A DNA stretch of 64,000 nucleotides, taken from contig NZ_CP084058.1 in assembly GCF_020215645.1 (NCBI RefSeq), forward strand, positions 8,556,001 through 8,620,000, read 5' to 3'. The notes beneath the pieces were generated by a model. That model was not told the origin of the DNA. It ran no database searches and was given only the letters and a program-made list of their open reading frames with translations. Origin of the DNA: Nonomuraea gerenzanensis (GTDB lineage: Bacteria > Actinomycetota > Actinomycetes > Streptosporangiales > Streptosporangiaceae). Of the stretch, positions 33,605 to 41,772 are shown piece by piece (position 1 is the stretch's first letter; every line of letters begins with the position of its first letter). Both the position numbers and the translations under genes were made by a program.

Positions 33605-36025
33605 ATGGAAGTCGAGTCATCGATCTGCCTGAGCGACCTAGTCCCTGCGCTGCGTTGGAGCCGCCCGCAGCAGGTGGCCGAGGCGCTGGGTGATCCGCGC
33701 CTGCCCGCGGGGTGGTGGTCCTCTCTGGCGCTGTCCAAGGCGCTCGGCACGGCGGGGCTCGACTGGATCTGCGAACGCCTGGCCCGGCTGGCCTCCTCCC
33801 GCTGGGACCACCTGCCGCTGGCCGACCTGCTGCCCGCGCTGGCGGTTCACCACATCGACCCCTCGCTGCCCGGCTGGCCCGAGGCCACCCGCACGGCGAT
33901 CGCCGGCCTCGGCGGCTGGCAGCGGCTGCGCCGCCTGTCGCCCAGCGACCTGACCACGCCGTCGGCCACGCCCGAGGTCGTGATCGGGTCGGTCTTCCGC
34001 GAGATCCTCGGCCGCATCCCGGCCCAGCGTGAGGCGCCCGTGGCGGCGGCGTCCGCGCATCCGGAGGTCACCCGGCCGCTCCAGGTGGGGCAGCAGCCCT
34101 CCGGCACGGGGGCGTTCCCCGCGCAGCCCGCGCGCCAGACCGGCTCCTTCCCGCTGCCCGCCGCGGCCGACAGCGGGGCCACGGCCCGCCAGACGGGTTC
34201 CTTCCCCGCCGTGGCCGGCGACCGCCAGACGGGGTCCTTCCCCGCCGTGGCCGGCGAACGGCAGAGCGGGCCGTTCCCCGCCACACCGCCCGAACGGCAG
34301 AGCGGCCCCTTCCCCGCCACGCCCGGGGACCGGCAGACAGGGTCGTTCCCGGCCGTGCCCGGTGATCGGCAGACAGGGTCGTTCCCGGCCGTGCCCGGTG
34401 ATCGGCAGAGCGGGCCCTTCCCCGGCAAGCCAGGCGACCGTCATACCGGCTCCTTTCCCTCCGTCGCCGAAAGCGGGCCGGGAGCGCGCCAGACCGGGTC
34501 GTTCCCGGCGGTTCCCCCCGAACAACGCTCCTTCCCCGCGGCGGACGGCGCGCAGGGCTCGCGTGAGACGGGCGCGTTCCCCGCGCAGGGCGGGCCGCGC
34601 CAGGGGTTCGCGGGCGAGGGCGGCCTGCCCCAGCGTCCGGCCCCCGGCCAGCAGGAACGCCTCCCGCAACGCCCCACCGGCCCGCAACTCCCGTCCCGTC
34701 CCGGCGCTCCGGGGGCCACGAGCCCGGCCGCCGGCACGCCGGGCGTCCCCAGCCCCGGCGCCGGCACGCCAGGCGTCCCCGGCGCCCCTGGCGCTCCCGG
34801 CTCCCGCCCCGCCGGCTCCCCGCTCCCCGGCTCCCCGCTCCCCGGCGCACCCGCGCCCGCCCCGGCCTCCGGCGGCCCGCACACCGGCTCGATCCCGCCC
34901 ATCCCCGGCGCCGCCGACCCCGCCAAGGGCACCCCGGCCTACGCCACCCCCGCCCCCACGGACACCGACCACGCGATGGTCCGGGTCGTGGACAGCCTGT
35001 TCCGCAGCCTGGACAAGCTGGAGCTGGCGGTAGCAGTGCACCGGCTGTTCGCCGAGGACCCGGTCAGCCTGCGTACGCTCGCCCACAAGATGCTGGTCGA
35101 GCGGGAGTCGCTCTCCCATGCCCAGCGCACCGCCGAGGAACGCGTCCTGCAGTGGCTGCGCTCCTCCGAGTCCGCGCCGGTCACCGGCCACATGTTCCGC
35201 CTGACCGAGTGGCTCGGCGCGGCGGCCACCGAGGAGCAGCTCATCGGCGCCGACCCGGCTCACCCGGTGATGGTGCCGTCGCTGCGCACGCCGCTGTGGC
35301 GGGTGCTGGTGACGCTCATGCCCGACCGCCGGCTGCAGGACGGCTGGCTCGTCGTGGGTGACATCCACGGCCTGCAGGCCCGTACGAGGCAGCTCCTGGC
35401 CACCAGCCCACCGGACGCCGACGTCGTGGAGCTGATGGGCGAGCTGGGCATCCGCGCCCACTCGGCCAAGGCGTGGCTCGACGCCCTGCCCGCCGAGTCC
35501 GCCTCCGCCCCGGCGGCCACCGCCTCGTCTCCCGCGCAGCCCCTGCCCCGGCGCACGCCGGGCGCCAACGGCCACCATCATCGCGGCGGCCAGCCCGTCC
35601 CGCCCGCGACGGCCGGCTCCATCGACCCCTCCGCCGCCCTCGCCACGCTGTCGGCGCTGTCGGGCGGCCGCTCGCCGATGTTGCCCACCGGCGGGCTGGC
35701 GGGCGCCCCGTCCACGCCTCCGCCGCCGCTGCCGAGCCCGTCCTCCGACCCACGCCGCTGGCAGCGCATCGAGGTGACGCCCGAGCACCTGCGGGGCGGC
35801 CCGGTGGCGGTGCCCGAGGGGTACGCCGCGCAGCTCGGCATGCGCCCCGGCACCCTGCTGTCGGTGACGGGGCCCGGCGACAACGCGATCGTCCTGGTCT
35901 GGCAGGGCCACCAGCCGGTCTTCGACTCGCTGCAGCCGGTCCTCATGCGCCTGAACGCCCGCCCGGGCGACCAGGTGTACGTTACGGTGGACGGCTACCG
36001 CCTGGAGGCCCAGCTCACGGCCTGA
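33605..36025 (+). CDS. Large protein of unknown function with 12-residue Gln-Thr-Gly-Ser-Phe-Pro repeats
   Basis: An 806-residue protein that I do not recognise. It has no signal peptide or membrane helix, so it is cytoplasmic. A conserved-looking N-terminal helical domain (1-145) is rich in Trp and Leu. Residues 165-315 contain about eight to ten repeats of Q-T/S-G-S/P-F-P-A-x-x-G-D/E-R. Residues 330-455 are Pro/Gly-rich. A helical domain (455-640, beginning VDSLFRSLDKLELAVAVHRL) could contain a helix-turn-helix, as LRTLAHKMLVERESLSHAQR resembles one. The C-terminal 90 residues (from RRWQRIEVTPEHLRGG) look like a small beta domain. AAGG lies about 8 bases before the ATG. It might be a scaffold or a DNA-associated protein; this is a guess. 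Confidence 0.8.
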   Translation: MEVESSICLSDLVPALRWSRPQQVAEALGDPRLPAGWWSSLALSKALGTAGLDWICERLARLASSRWDHLPLADLLPALAVHHIDPSLPGWPEATRTAIAGLGGWQRLRRLSPSDLTTPSATPEVVIGSVFREILGRIPAQREAPVAAASAHPEVTRPLQVGQQPSGTGAFPAQPARQTGSFPLPAAADSGATARQTGSFPAVAGDRQTGSFPAVAGERQSGPFPATPPERQSGPFPATPGDRQTGSFPAVPGDRQTGSFPAVPGDRQSGPFPGKPGDRHTGSFPSVAESGPGARQTGSFPAVPPEQRSFPAADGAQGSRETGAFPAQGGPRQGFAGEGGLPQRPAPGQQERLPQRPTGPQLPSRPGAPGATSPAAGTPGVPSPGAGTPGVPGAPGAPGSRPAGSPLPGSPLPGAPAPAPASGGPHTGSIPPIPGAADPAKGTPAYATPAPTDTDHAMVRVVDSLFRSLDKLELAVAVHRLFAEDPVSLRTLAHKMLVERESLSHAQRTAEERVLQWLRSSESAPVTGHMFRLTEWLGAAATEEQLIGADPAHPVMVPSLRTPLWRVLVTLMPDRRLQDGWLVVGDIHGLQARTRQLLATSPPDADVVELMGELGIRAHSAKAWLDALPAESASAPAATASSPAQPLPRRTPGANGHHHRGGQPVPPATAGSIDPSAALATLSALSGGRSPMLPTGGLAGAPSTPPPPLPSPSSDPRRWQRIEVTPEHLRGGPVAVPEGYAAQLGMRPGTLLSVTGPGDNAIVLVWQGHQPVFDSLQPVLMRLNARPGDQVYVTVDGYRLEAQLTA
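34190..34440 (+). repeat. 36-base tandem repeats encoding Gln-Thr-Gly-Ser-Phe-Pro units
   Basis: Consensus 12 codons. Two consecutive units (34331-34366 and 34367-34402) are identical over all 36 bases. The others differ by a few bases. Units alternate between a QTGSFPAV form and a QSGPFPAT form. The identical copies suggest recent expansion. Confidence 0.85.
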
Positions 36026-36608
36026 CGCCGTCACCACCCTCGGCGGGGCCGCCCGCCGGGTGGTCCGTGGGGTCGTCCGTGGGGTCGTCCGTGGGGAAGA
36101 AGATCGCGCTCATCACGTACGGCCTGCGCCGCCCCCCCGGTCCGTTGTCGGCCCGCGCCCTGAGCACCTGCCGCAACTCCTCCGCGACCTCCCCCATCTC
36201 CTCGGGGCTGAGCCACAACGTCCCCTGCCGATACCCCACGCGGTCAACCTCCGGGTCGGCCCCGGGCCGCTCCAGATAGGCGTTGAACTCGGCGAGCAGC
36301 GCCGCCATGGCCGCCGCGAAGCCGTGCCGGTGGTCGTCCAGCGACATCGCCCTGGCCGTCTCGGGATCGACGCGCGTGGCGTCGCGGCGCAGCCGGTAGT
36401 GGCGCTCCACCATCCCCCGCACCCGCTGCTCGCCGGCGACCTCCAGCAGCCCGGCGTCGGCCAGCAGCCCGACGTGCCGGTAGAGGGTCGTCTTGGGCAC
36501 GTCGGGCAGGCTCTCGCACAGCTCGGACGTGGTGCGCACGCGCCCGCCCGACAGGGCCCACATGATGCGCAACCGGATGGGATGCAAGATCAGCTCCAAC
36601 GTGTCCAT
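36015..36608 (-). CDS. ArsR-like winged-helix repressor
   Basis: A 197-residue regulator. The HTH domain (about 1-85) starts MDTLELILHPIRLRIMWALS and contains TTSELCESLPDVPKTTLYRH, as in HTH_20 proteins. The C-terminal half is a helical domain ending in an Asp-Pro-Thr repeat (12-base repeat at 36061-36097). ATG 36608 is preferred because the HTH begins there. A longer in-frame start would run through the operator. It is divergent from the erythromycin-esterase-like gene, with a perfect inverted repeat between, so it probably represses that gene. Its 3' end overlaps the 806-residue gene by 11 bases. Confidence 0.87.
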   Translation of the reverse strand: MDTLELILHPIRLRIMWALSGGRVRTTSELCESLPDVPKTTLYRHVGLLADAGLLEVAGEQRVRGMVERHYRLRRDATRVDPETARAMSLDDHRHGFAAAMAALLAEFNAYLERPGADPEVDRVGYRQGTLWLSPEEMGEVAEELRQVLRARADNGPGGRRRPYVMSAIFFPTDDPTDDPTDHPAGGPAEGGDGVRP

Positions 36609-36616
36609 CCGCCAAT

Positions 36617-36652
36617 GTTCCCACAACTGGTACTGTTCCCAAAGTTGGGAAC
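36617..36652. promoter_or_regulatory. Operator between HTH repressor and esterase-like gene
   Basis: GTTCCCAA-AG-TTGGGAAC (36635-36652) is a perfect inverted repeat. A second, degenerate copy begins with GTTCCCA at 36617, 18 bases away, so two sites lie side by side within the 64-base intergenic gap. Confidence 0.7.
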
Positions 36653-36672
36653 AGTCGTGGAAGGGGACCTCA

Positions 36673-37998
36673 GTGACCATGCATGTGACGGCCAGGCTCA
36701 GCGACCAGGCGGTGATCCCTCTGCACACGCTGGATCCCGCCGCCCCGCTCGACGATCTCGCCTGGCTGGACGAGGCGATCGGAGACGCGCGAGTGGTGGC
36801 GCTGGGCGAGAGCGCGCACTACAACCGCGAGACCTACGAGTTGCGCCACCGCTTCCTGCGTTACCTGGTCGAGCGGCTCGGGTTCGGCGCGTACGCGATG
36901 GAGACAGGCTTCACCGAGGGCTGGCGGGCCGATGCCTGGGTCAGGGGCGGTGACGACCACCTCGGCGAGGTCATGGCGAGCGGCGCGACCTCCCTGACGG
37001 GCCTGTGGCGGCAGTTCGGCGCGCACCTGGAGTGGATGCGCCGGCACAACGCCGCCGCCGCGCGCCCCGTCGGCTTCTACGGCATCGACCTGGGCGGCCA
37101 GAACGCCTCCCTGCTGCCCGGCCTGGACGCGGTGACTGCCTACCTCGCACAGGCTGATCCCGGCTTCGAGCTCGATCCGGCCATCAGGGAGACGGCCTCG
37201 CTCCTCGCCGCGACGTCCGCGTTCGCCGCGCCCGCCACCCTGGCCGCCTACGCGCGACTCCCCCTCGGGACGCGGCACGCGCTGACGGCGGGCCTGGCCG
37301 ACCTCGCCGCCCGCATGCGGGGGCGGCGCCTCGAGTACGTGCGGCACACCGGCACTCAGGCGTACGAGCGAGCCCTTCGTTCCATGTCGCTCCTGGTCAC
37401 CCTGGAGGCGGTCGTCCGCGACCTGAGCCGCGGCGATCAGCGCAGCGTGATGTACAACCGTGACGCCGCGATCGCCGACACGGTGGAGTGGATCCTGCGC
37501 GGGGAGGAGCGGATCCTCCTGGTCGCCCACAACGGCCACCTCCAGCGCTGGCCCGGCGTGCTGCCCGGCATGGACCCGGTGACGCCGACGGGCATGCACC
37601 TGGCCGACCGGCTCGGCGCGGACTACCTGGTCATCGGCGCCACCTTCGGCACCGGCCAGATGCTCAACGCCGACGCCGCCGCCTTCCAGTCCGGCGCCCT
37701 CTTCGCCCCTGCCCAGCCACCCGAGCCGGGCAGCCTCGACGCTCTCATGCACGCCAGCCACGACGGGCCCTTCGCCACCGACCTGCGACGGCTGCCACCC
37801 GCCGACGTCGATGCCGTCCGTGCCGCCACCGTGCAACGTGCTGGTTTCGGTACGTTCTACGCGCCCGTGAGCCCGTTGGACGCCTATGACCTCGTCGTAC
37901 ACGTGCCCCGGGTCACGGGGGCCACGCCTGACGAGGGCGCGCTCGCCTGTTCGCCTCCGGAGGTGCGGGAGGTGTTCTCCTCGTACGCACCGCAGTGA
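36673..37998 (+). CDS. Erythromycin esterase family protein
   Basis: A 441-residue protein of the erythromycin esterase (EreA/EreB)-like family. VVALGESAHYNRETYELRHRFLRYL carries the conserved Glu and His implicated in catalysis. MYNRDAAIADTVEWIL and LLVAHNGHLQR are further family blocks. Most chromosomal members have unknown substrates, so macrolide hydrolysis cannot be assumed. GTG 36673 is chosen because AAGGGG ends 6 bases before it. ATG 36679 is also possible. Local control by the divergent winged-helix repressor through the GTTCCCAA operator is likely. Confidence 0.9.
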   Translation: MTMHVTARLSDQAVIPLHTLDPAAPLDDLAWLDEAIGDARVVALGESAHYNRETYELRHRFLRYLVERLGFGAYAMETGFTEGWRADAWVRGGDDHLGEVMASGATSLTGLWRQFGAHLEWMRRHNAAAARPVGFYGIDLGGQNASLLPGLDAVTAYLAQADPGFELDPAIRETASLLAATSAFAAPATLAAYARLPLGTRHALTAGLADLAARMRGRRLEYVRHTGTQAYERALRSMSLLVTLEAVVRDLSRGDQRSVMYNRDAAIADTVEWILRGEERILLVAHNGHLQRWPGVLPGMDPVTPTGMHLADRLGADYLVIGATFGTGQMLNADAAAFQSGALFAPAQPPEPGSLDALMHASHDGPFATDLRRLPPADVDAVRAATVQRAGFGTFYAPVSPLDAYDLVVHVPRVTGATPDEGALACSPPEVREVFSSYAPQ

Positions 37999-38049
37999 CC
38001 CGATCCGGCGGAGAGGGACGTCGGCACGGCGGGCGGCGGGTGGCGGGTG

Positions 38050-41000
38050 TCAGTCGAACAGGCGCAGGCGGTGGGCGGTGGCCGCGGCCTCGCCGCGGGT
38101 GGCCGCGCCCAGCTTGGCCAGGATGTTGGACACGTGCACGCTCACCGTCTTGATCGAGATGACGAGCACCTCGGCGATCTCGCGGTTGCTCCGCCCCGCC
38201 GTGACCTCGCGCAGCACCTCCAGCTCGCGGGCCGTGAGCCCGAGCGGCTGCCCGCCGGTGCCCTCCTCCGCGCCGCCCCCCATACCGGCGCCGCCGATCC
38301 TGGCTCGCCGCCCGAACGCGTCGAGCTGTTCCAGCAGCGGCGTGGCGCCCAGCTCGCGGGCGAGGTCGCGGGAGCGGGTCAGGCGGGTCGCCGCGCCCTG
38401 CCGGTCGCCGGACGCGAGTGCCGCCTGGGCCGCCGCGACCAGGCTGAGCGCCTCGGCGTACGGCTCCTTGAGCGCCTCCCACGCGCCCACCGCCAGGTCC
38501 CAGGCCTTGAGCCGCCAGGCGACCGCCTCGGTGGTGTGCTCCAGCGGCGCCTCCGGCCCCGTCAGCGCGATGAACGTGAGCCGGTGCGCCTGCTGCAGAT
38601 CGCCCTCCACCCGCAGGTCCGCGCCGAGCGCCCGCAGCCGCGGCAGCAGCGACAGCGCCAGGTGCGCGACCGCCCCCAGCGCGCCGGAAGCCCTCAGCCC
38701 GCCGGACGCCCCCAGCACCCCGCCGACGCCGAACGCGCCGGCCGTCCCACGGTCCGCGACGTCGAGCCCACCGGACACCCCGGGGCCATCGGGGGCCCCG
38801 GGCGCACCGGGCTCAGCCGGGGACGCCTCTGCGAGGCCCGCTGTGGCGCTCAGCAGGCGTGCCGACGGCACCACGAGCCAGACGAGCTGCGCGACGGTCA
38901 CCAGCAACGGCCAGGAGTAGCGCGGGCTGCTCACCAGGTCGCGCTCGTCGAGGGCGCGGGCCGCCATCTCCACCGCCTGGTCGAGCTGCCCCCGCGCCTG
39001 CAGGAGCCGGATCTCCCTGCACAAGTGCGGCAACGTCGTCTGATCCCGGTAACTGCCCCGGGACAGCACGCTGCGCGAGGCGTCCAGCAGCTTCTCGGCC
39101 CGGTCGTACTGGCCTCGCGCCAGCGCGATGTCGGTGGCGAAGCCCTGGAGGCTGGCCCGGTAGGGGGCGGGCGGCGCGAGCTCCAGCGCGTGCTCGACCA
39201 CCTGCAGCGCCTCGTCCCAGCGCCCGAGCGAGACCAGCGGCTCGGCCAGGTTGATCGACAGGAACGTGCCGGACGTGCGGGCCAGGCCGTACTGGCGGGC
39301 CTCCTCGACCCCCTCGCGGGCGACCTGCGCCGCCCGCTCGTGCATGCCGGCGCCTTCGAGCGCGTCGGACTCGGAGATCGCGCACCGCATCAGCGCGTTG
39401 TACGCCTCACCGCGCCGGGCGATGGCACGGGCCCGGGCGAACGCGTCGAGCTGGGAGCCCATGTCGGAGTAGCAGGAGTGGCCCCAGGTGAGGCTGATCA
39501 GCGCGTGCGCCTCGACGTTGGTGTCGCCCACCTCGTGGCCGATCTCCATCGCGTGCCGGGCGGTGGCCTGGCGCTCCGGCCGGTCTTCGAGCCGGTGCAG
39601 CATGCGCGAGAGGCTCTCCAGCACCTGGCCGCGCAGCTTGAGCTGGTCGGCGGGCACCAGGGCGGCGGCGGCGCGCAGGTCTTCGAGGTGGCCGGTGCGG
39701 CCCAGGTCGTAGCGGGTCAGGCCGCGCTGACGCAGCAGCATGGCCGCCCTGATCGGGTCGACGCAGTGGTCGAGCTCGTCGAGCGCGACGCTCGCCAGGG
39801 CGATGCTGCGTTCGTACTCGCCGGACAGGTGCGCGACCGTGGCCGTCTGCCGCAGCACGTCGATGCGGTCGCCGCCGATGCGCTCGGCCGCGTCGGGCAC
39901 CTGGTCCCACAGCTCCAGCACCCGGGACAGCATGCGCAGCTGCTCGTCGTAGGCGGTGGACTTGCGGGCGGCGGCGGCCGCGCGCCAGGCGCTGATCAGC
40001 GCCCAGGTGGAGTCGTGCGCGGAGTGCCAGTGGTGGGCCAGCTCGATCGCGCCGCGCGGGGCGGGCAGGATCGACAGGTCGCGCTCCAGCGCCTCGGCGT
40101 AGCGGGTGTGCAGGCGGACGTGCTCGCCGGGCAGCAGGTCGTCGTGGAGCGCCTCGCGGATGAGCGCGTGGCGGAAGCTGTAGCCCTCGCCGTCGACCAC
40201 GAGCACGTTGCCCGCCACCGCGGGCCGCAGCGCGCGTGACAGCGCGCCCTCGTCGAGCCCGGCGACGGCGCTGATCAGGGCGTGCTCGATGCGCTGGCCG
40301 CCGGCGCTGGCCACGCGCAGCAGCTCCTGCGTCTCCTCCGGCAGCCGCTCGACGCTGGCCAGCAGCAGGTCGCGCAGCGACTCGGGCAGCGCCTCGCCGC
40401 CGCCGCACTCGTTGAGCAGCGCCTCGACGAACAGCGGGTTGCCCTCGCTGCGCGCGTAGATCAGGTCCATGTCGGCGGCGGACGGCTCCCGCTCCAGGAT
40501 GCCCGCCGCCAGGGCGACGGCCTCCTTGCGGGTGAGCCTGCGCAGCTCGGCCCTGCTGACCCACTCGACCCGGCCCAGCTCGGCGAGCAGCGGCCGCAGC
40601 GGGTGGTTGCGGTGCAGCTCGTCGGTGCGGTAGGTCACCACGATCAGCAGCCTGGCCGCCGTACGCTGGTAGCGGACCAGGAACGTCAGCAGGTCGCGGG
40701 TGGAGCGGTCGGCCCAGTGGGCGTCCTCCACGATGAGCACCACGGGGCGCTCCTCGGCCAGCCGCTCCAGCAGCCCGAGCACCTGCTCGAACAGCCGCGC
40801 CCTGGCCTCCGGCCCGTCCTTGCCGGGCTCGCCGAACTCGGGCAGCAGCCGCGCCAGCCCGCGCGCGTTGCCGCCGGGCACGAGCGCGGCCACCGCGTCG
40901 CGGCCCAGCTCCCGCACCAGCCCGCGCAGCACGGCGGTGAACGGCGCGAACGGCAGGCCCTCCGTGCCCAGCTCCAGGCAGCCGCCGACGAGCACCAGCG

Positions 41001-41178
41001 CGTCGCCGGCCCGGTGGTCGACGAACTCCTTGATCAGGCGGGTCTTGCCGACCCCGGCCTCGCCGCCCACCAGCACGGTGGACGACGCGCCGGCGCGCGA
41101 TCGGGCCAGGGCGTCACCGAGAGCGGCGAGCTCGCGGGCACGCCCGACGAACAGGGGACTCACGGCGTGGATACTCAC
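38050..41178 (-). CDS. LAL-type LuxR regulator with AAA ATPase domain
   Basis: A 1042-residue large ATP-binding regulator of the MalT/LAL class. The N-terminal AAA_16 domain has Walker A GGEAGVGKTRL (about 38-48) and Walker B LLIVVTYR-type strands with VVLIVEDAHWAD. A long TPR-like helical region spans about 350-900, interrupted by a Gly/Ala/Pro-rich insert (about 785-830). The C-terminal LuxR HTH (about 975-1040) contains LTARELEVLREVTAGRSNREIAEVL. The target is unknown. It has no Shine-Dalgarno. The GTG at 41163, five codons in, is an alternative start. Confidence 0.93.
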   Translation of the reverse strand: MSIHAVSPLFVGRARELAALGDALARSRAGASSTVLVGGEAGVGKTRLIKEFVDHRAGDALVLVGGCLELGTEGLPFAPFTAVLRGLVRELGRDAVAALVPGGNARGLARLLPEFGEPGKDGPEARARLFEQVLGLLERLAEERPVVLIVEDAHWADRSTRDLLTFLVRYQRTAARLLIVVTYRTDELHRNHPLRPLLAELGRVEWVSRAELRRLTRKEAVALAAGILEREPSAADMDLIYARSEGNPLFVEALLNECGGGEALPESLRDLLLASVERLPEETQELLRVASAGGQRIEHALISAVAGLDEGALSRALRPAVAGNVLVVDGEGYSFRHALIREALHDDLLPGEHVRLHTRYAEALERDLSILPAPRGAIELAHHWHSAHDSTWALISAWRAAAAARKSTAYDEQLRMLSRVLELWDQVPDAAERIGGDRIDVLRQTATVAHLSGEYERSIALASVALDELDHCVDPIRAAMLLRQRGLTRYDLGRTGHLEDLRAAAALVPADQLKLRGQVLESLSRMLHRLEDRPERQATARHAMEIGHEVGDTNVEAHALISLTWGHSCYSDMGSQLDAFARARAIARRGEAYNALMRCAISESDALEGAGMHERAAQVAREGVEEARQYGLARTSGTFLSINLAEPLVSLGRWDEALQVVEHALELAPPAPYRASLQGFATDIALARGQYDRAEKLLDASRSVLSRGSYRDQTTLPHLCREIRLLQARGQLDQAVEMAARALDERDLVSSPRYSWPLLVTVAQLVWLVVPSARLLSATAGLAEASPAEPGAPGAPDGPGVSGGLDVADRGTAGAFGVGGVLGASGGLRASGALGAVAHLALSLLPRLRALGADLRVEGDLQQAHRLTFIALTGPEAPLEHTTEAVAWRLKAWDLAVGAWEALKEPYAEALSLVAAAQAALASGDRQGAATRLTRSRDLARELGATPLLEQLDAFGRRARIGGAGMGGGAEEGTGGQPLGLTARELEVLREVTAGRSNREIAEVLVISIKTVSVHVSNILAKLGAATRGEAAATAHRLRLFD

Positions 41179-41235
41179 GCCCTAAGGATGCCATCCGCCC
41201 ACGACAGAAACGTGCGACAGCCCCGCGATACGCGC

Positions 41236-41286
41236 TCAGCGCACAACTTCGCGGAAGCTCACGCAGGCGCCGCCAAGGCCCCTGTA
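41236..41286 (-). pseudogene. Vestige of a second acetyltransferase C-terminus
   Basis: Read on the minus strand this stretch gives YRGLGGACVSFREVVR and a stop. It aligns with the C-terminus of the neighbouring intact acetyltransferase, YHALGYEASATFFRKVLR and a stop. The DNA around both stops (TGAGCGCGTA) is also the same. It lies directly downstream of the intact gene. It looks like the remains of a tandem duplicate whose body was deleted. Confidence 0.55.
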
Positions 41287-41291
41287 CGCGC

Positions 41292-41726
41292 TCAGCGCAG
41301 GACCTTGCGGAAGAACGTGGCGGAAGCCTCATACCCCAGCGCGTGGTAGAACTCCGGCGCCCGCCGCGTCGCCATCGCCACGTAACCCGCCTCGCGCGAC
41401 CTGGCCCACCGCTCGAACTCCTCCAGCAGCGCCCGCCCGATCCCCTGCCGCCGCGACCCGGACCCCACCATGGCCTCCTCGACCCAGGCGACGGGCCCGT
41501 TGGCGAACAGGGTCAGATGCACGAACCCGAGCAGGTATCCGTGCACCCGCCCGCCCACGACGGCCGTCAGCAGCAGGGCGTCGTCGTTGGCCAGGAGCGC
41601 GGGCAGCGCGGCGTCGAAGGCGTCGCGCTCGGGCCTGAAGGTCAGGCCGAACTCGCGGGCCAGCGCGAACACCTCGTCCGCGTCCGACTTCTCCGCCCTC
41701 CTGATGAGAAGATCGTCAGCCGTCAT
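41292..41726 (-). CDS. GNAT family N-acetyltransferase
   Basis: A 144-residue single-domain acetyltransferase. Acetyl-CoA contacts are in SGSRRQGIGRALLEEFERWA. The C-terminus YHALGYEASATFFRKVLR is the usual final strand. AWVEEAMVG is the conserved beta-4 region. The substrate is unknown. ATG 41726 (MTADDLLIRRA) is chosen: TAGGGT lies 8 bases upstream on the minus strand, giving a near-leaderless mRNA. An in-frame ATG at 41768 would start upstream of this promoter. A decayed duplicate of the C-terminus lies just downstream. Confidence 0.85.
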   Translation of the reverse strand: MTADDLLIRRAEKSDADEVFALAREFGLTFRPERDAFDAALPALLANDDALLLTAVVGGRVHGYLLGFVHLTLFANGPVAWVEEAMVGSGSRRQGIGRALLEEFERWARSREAGYVAMATRRAPEFYHALGYEASATFFRKVLR

Positions 41727-41772
41727 GACCAACGACCCTAGATCGTGGCGAGCGCATAAGGCAAACACCTGT

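Noticed and set aside
38047..40239. 730-codon open frame opposite the LuxR regulator
   Set aside because: Shadow frame; the protein has no domain and the LAL regulator is complete on the other strand.
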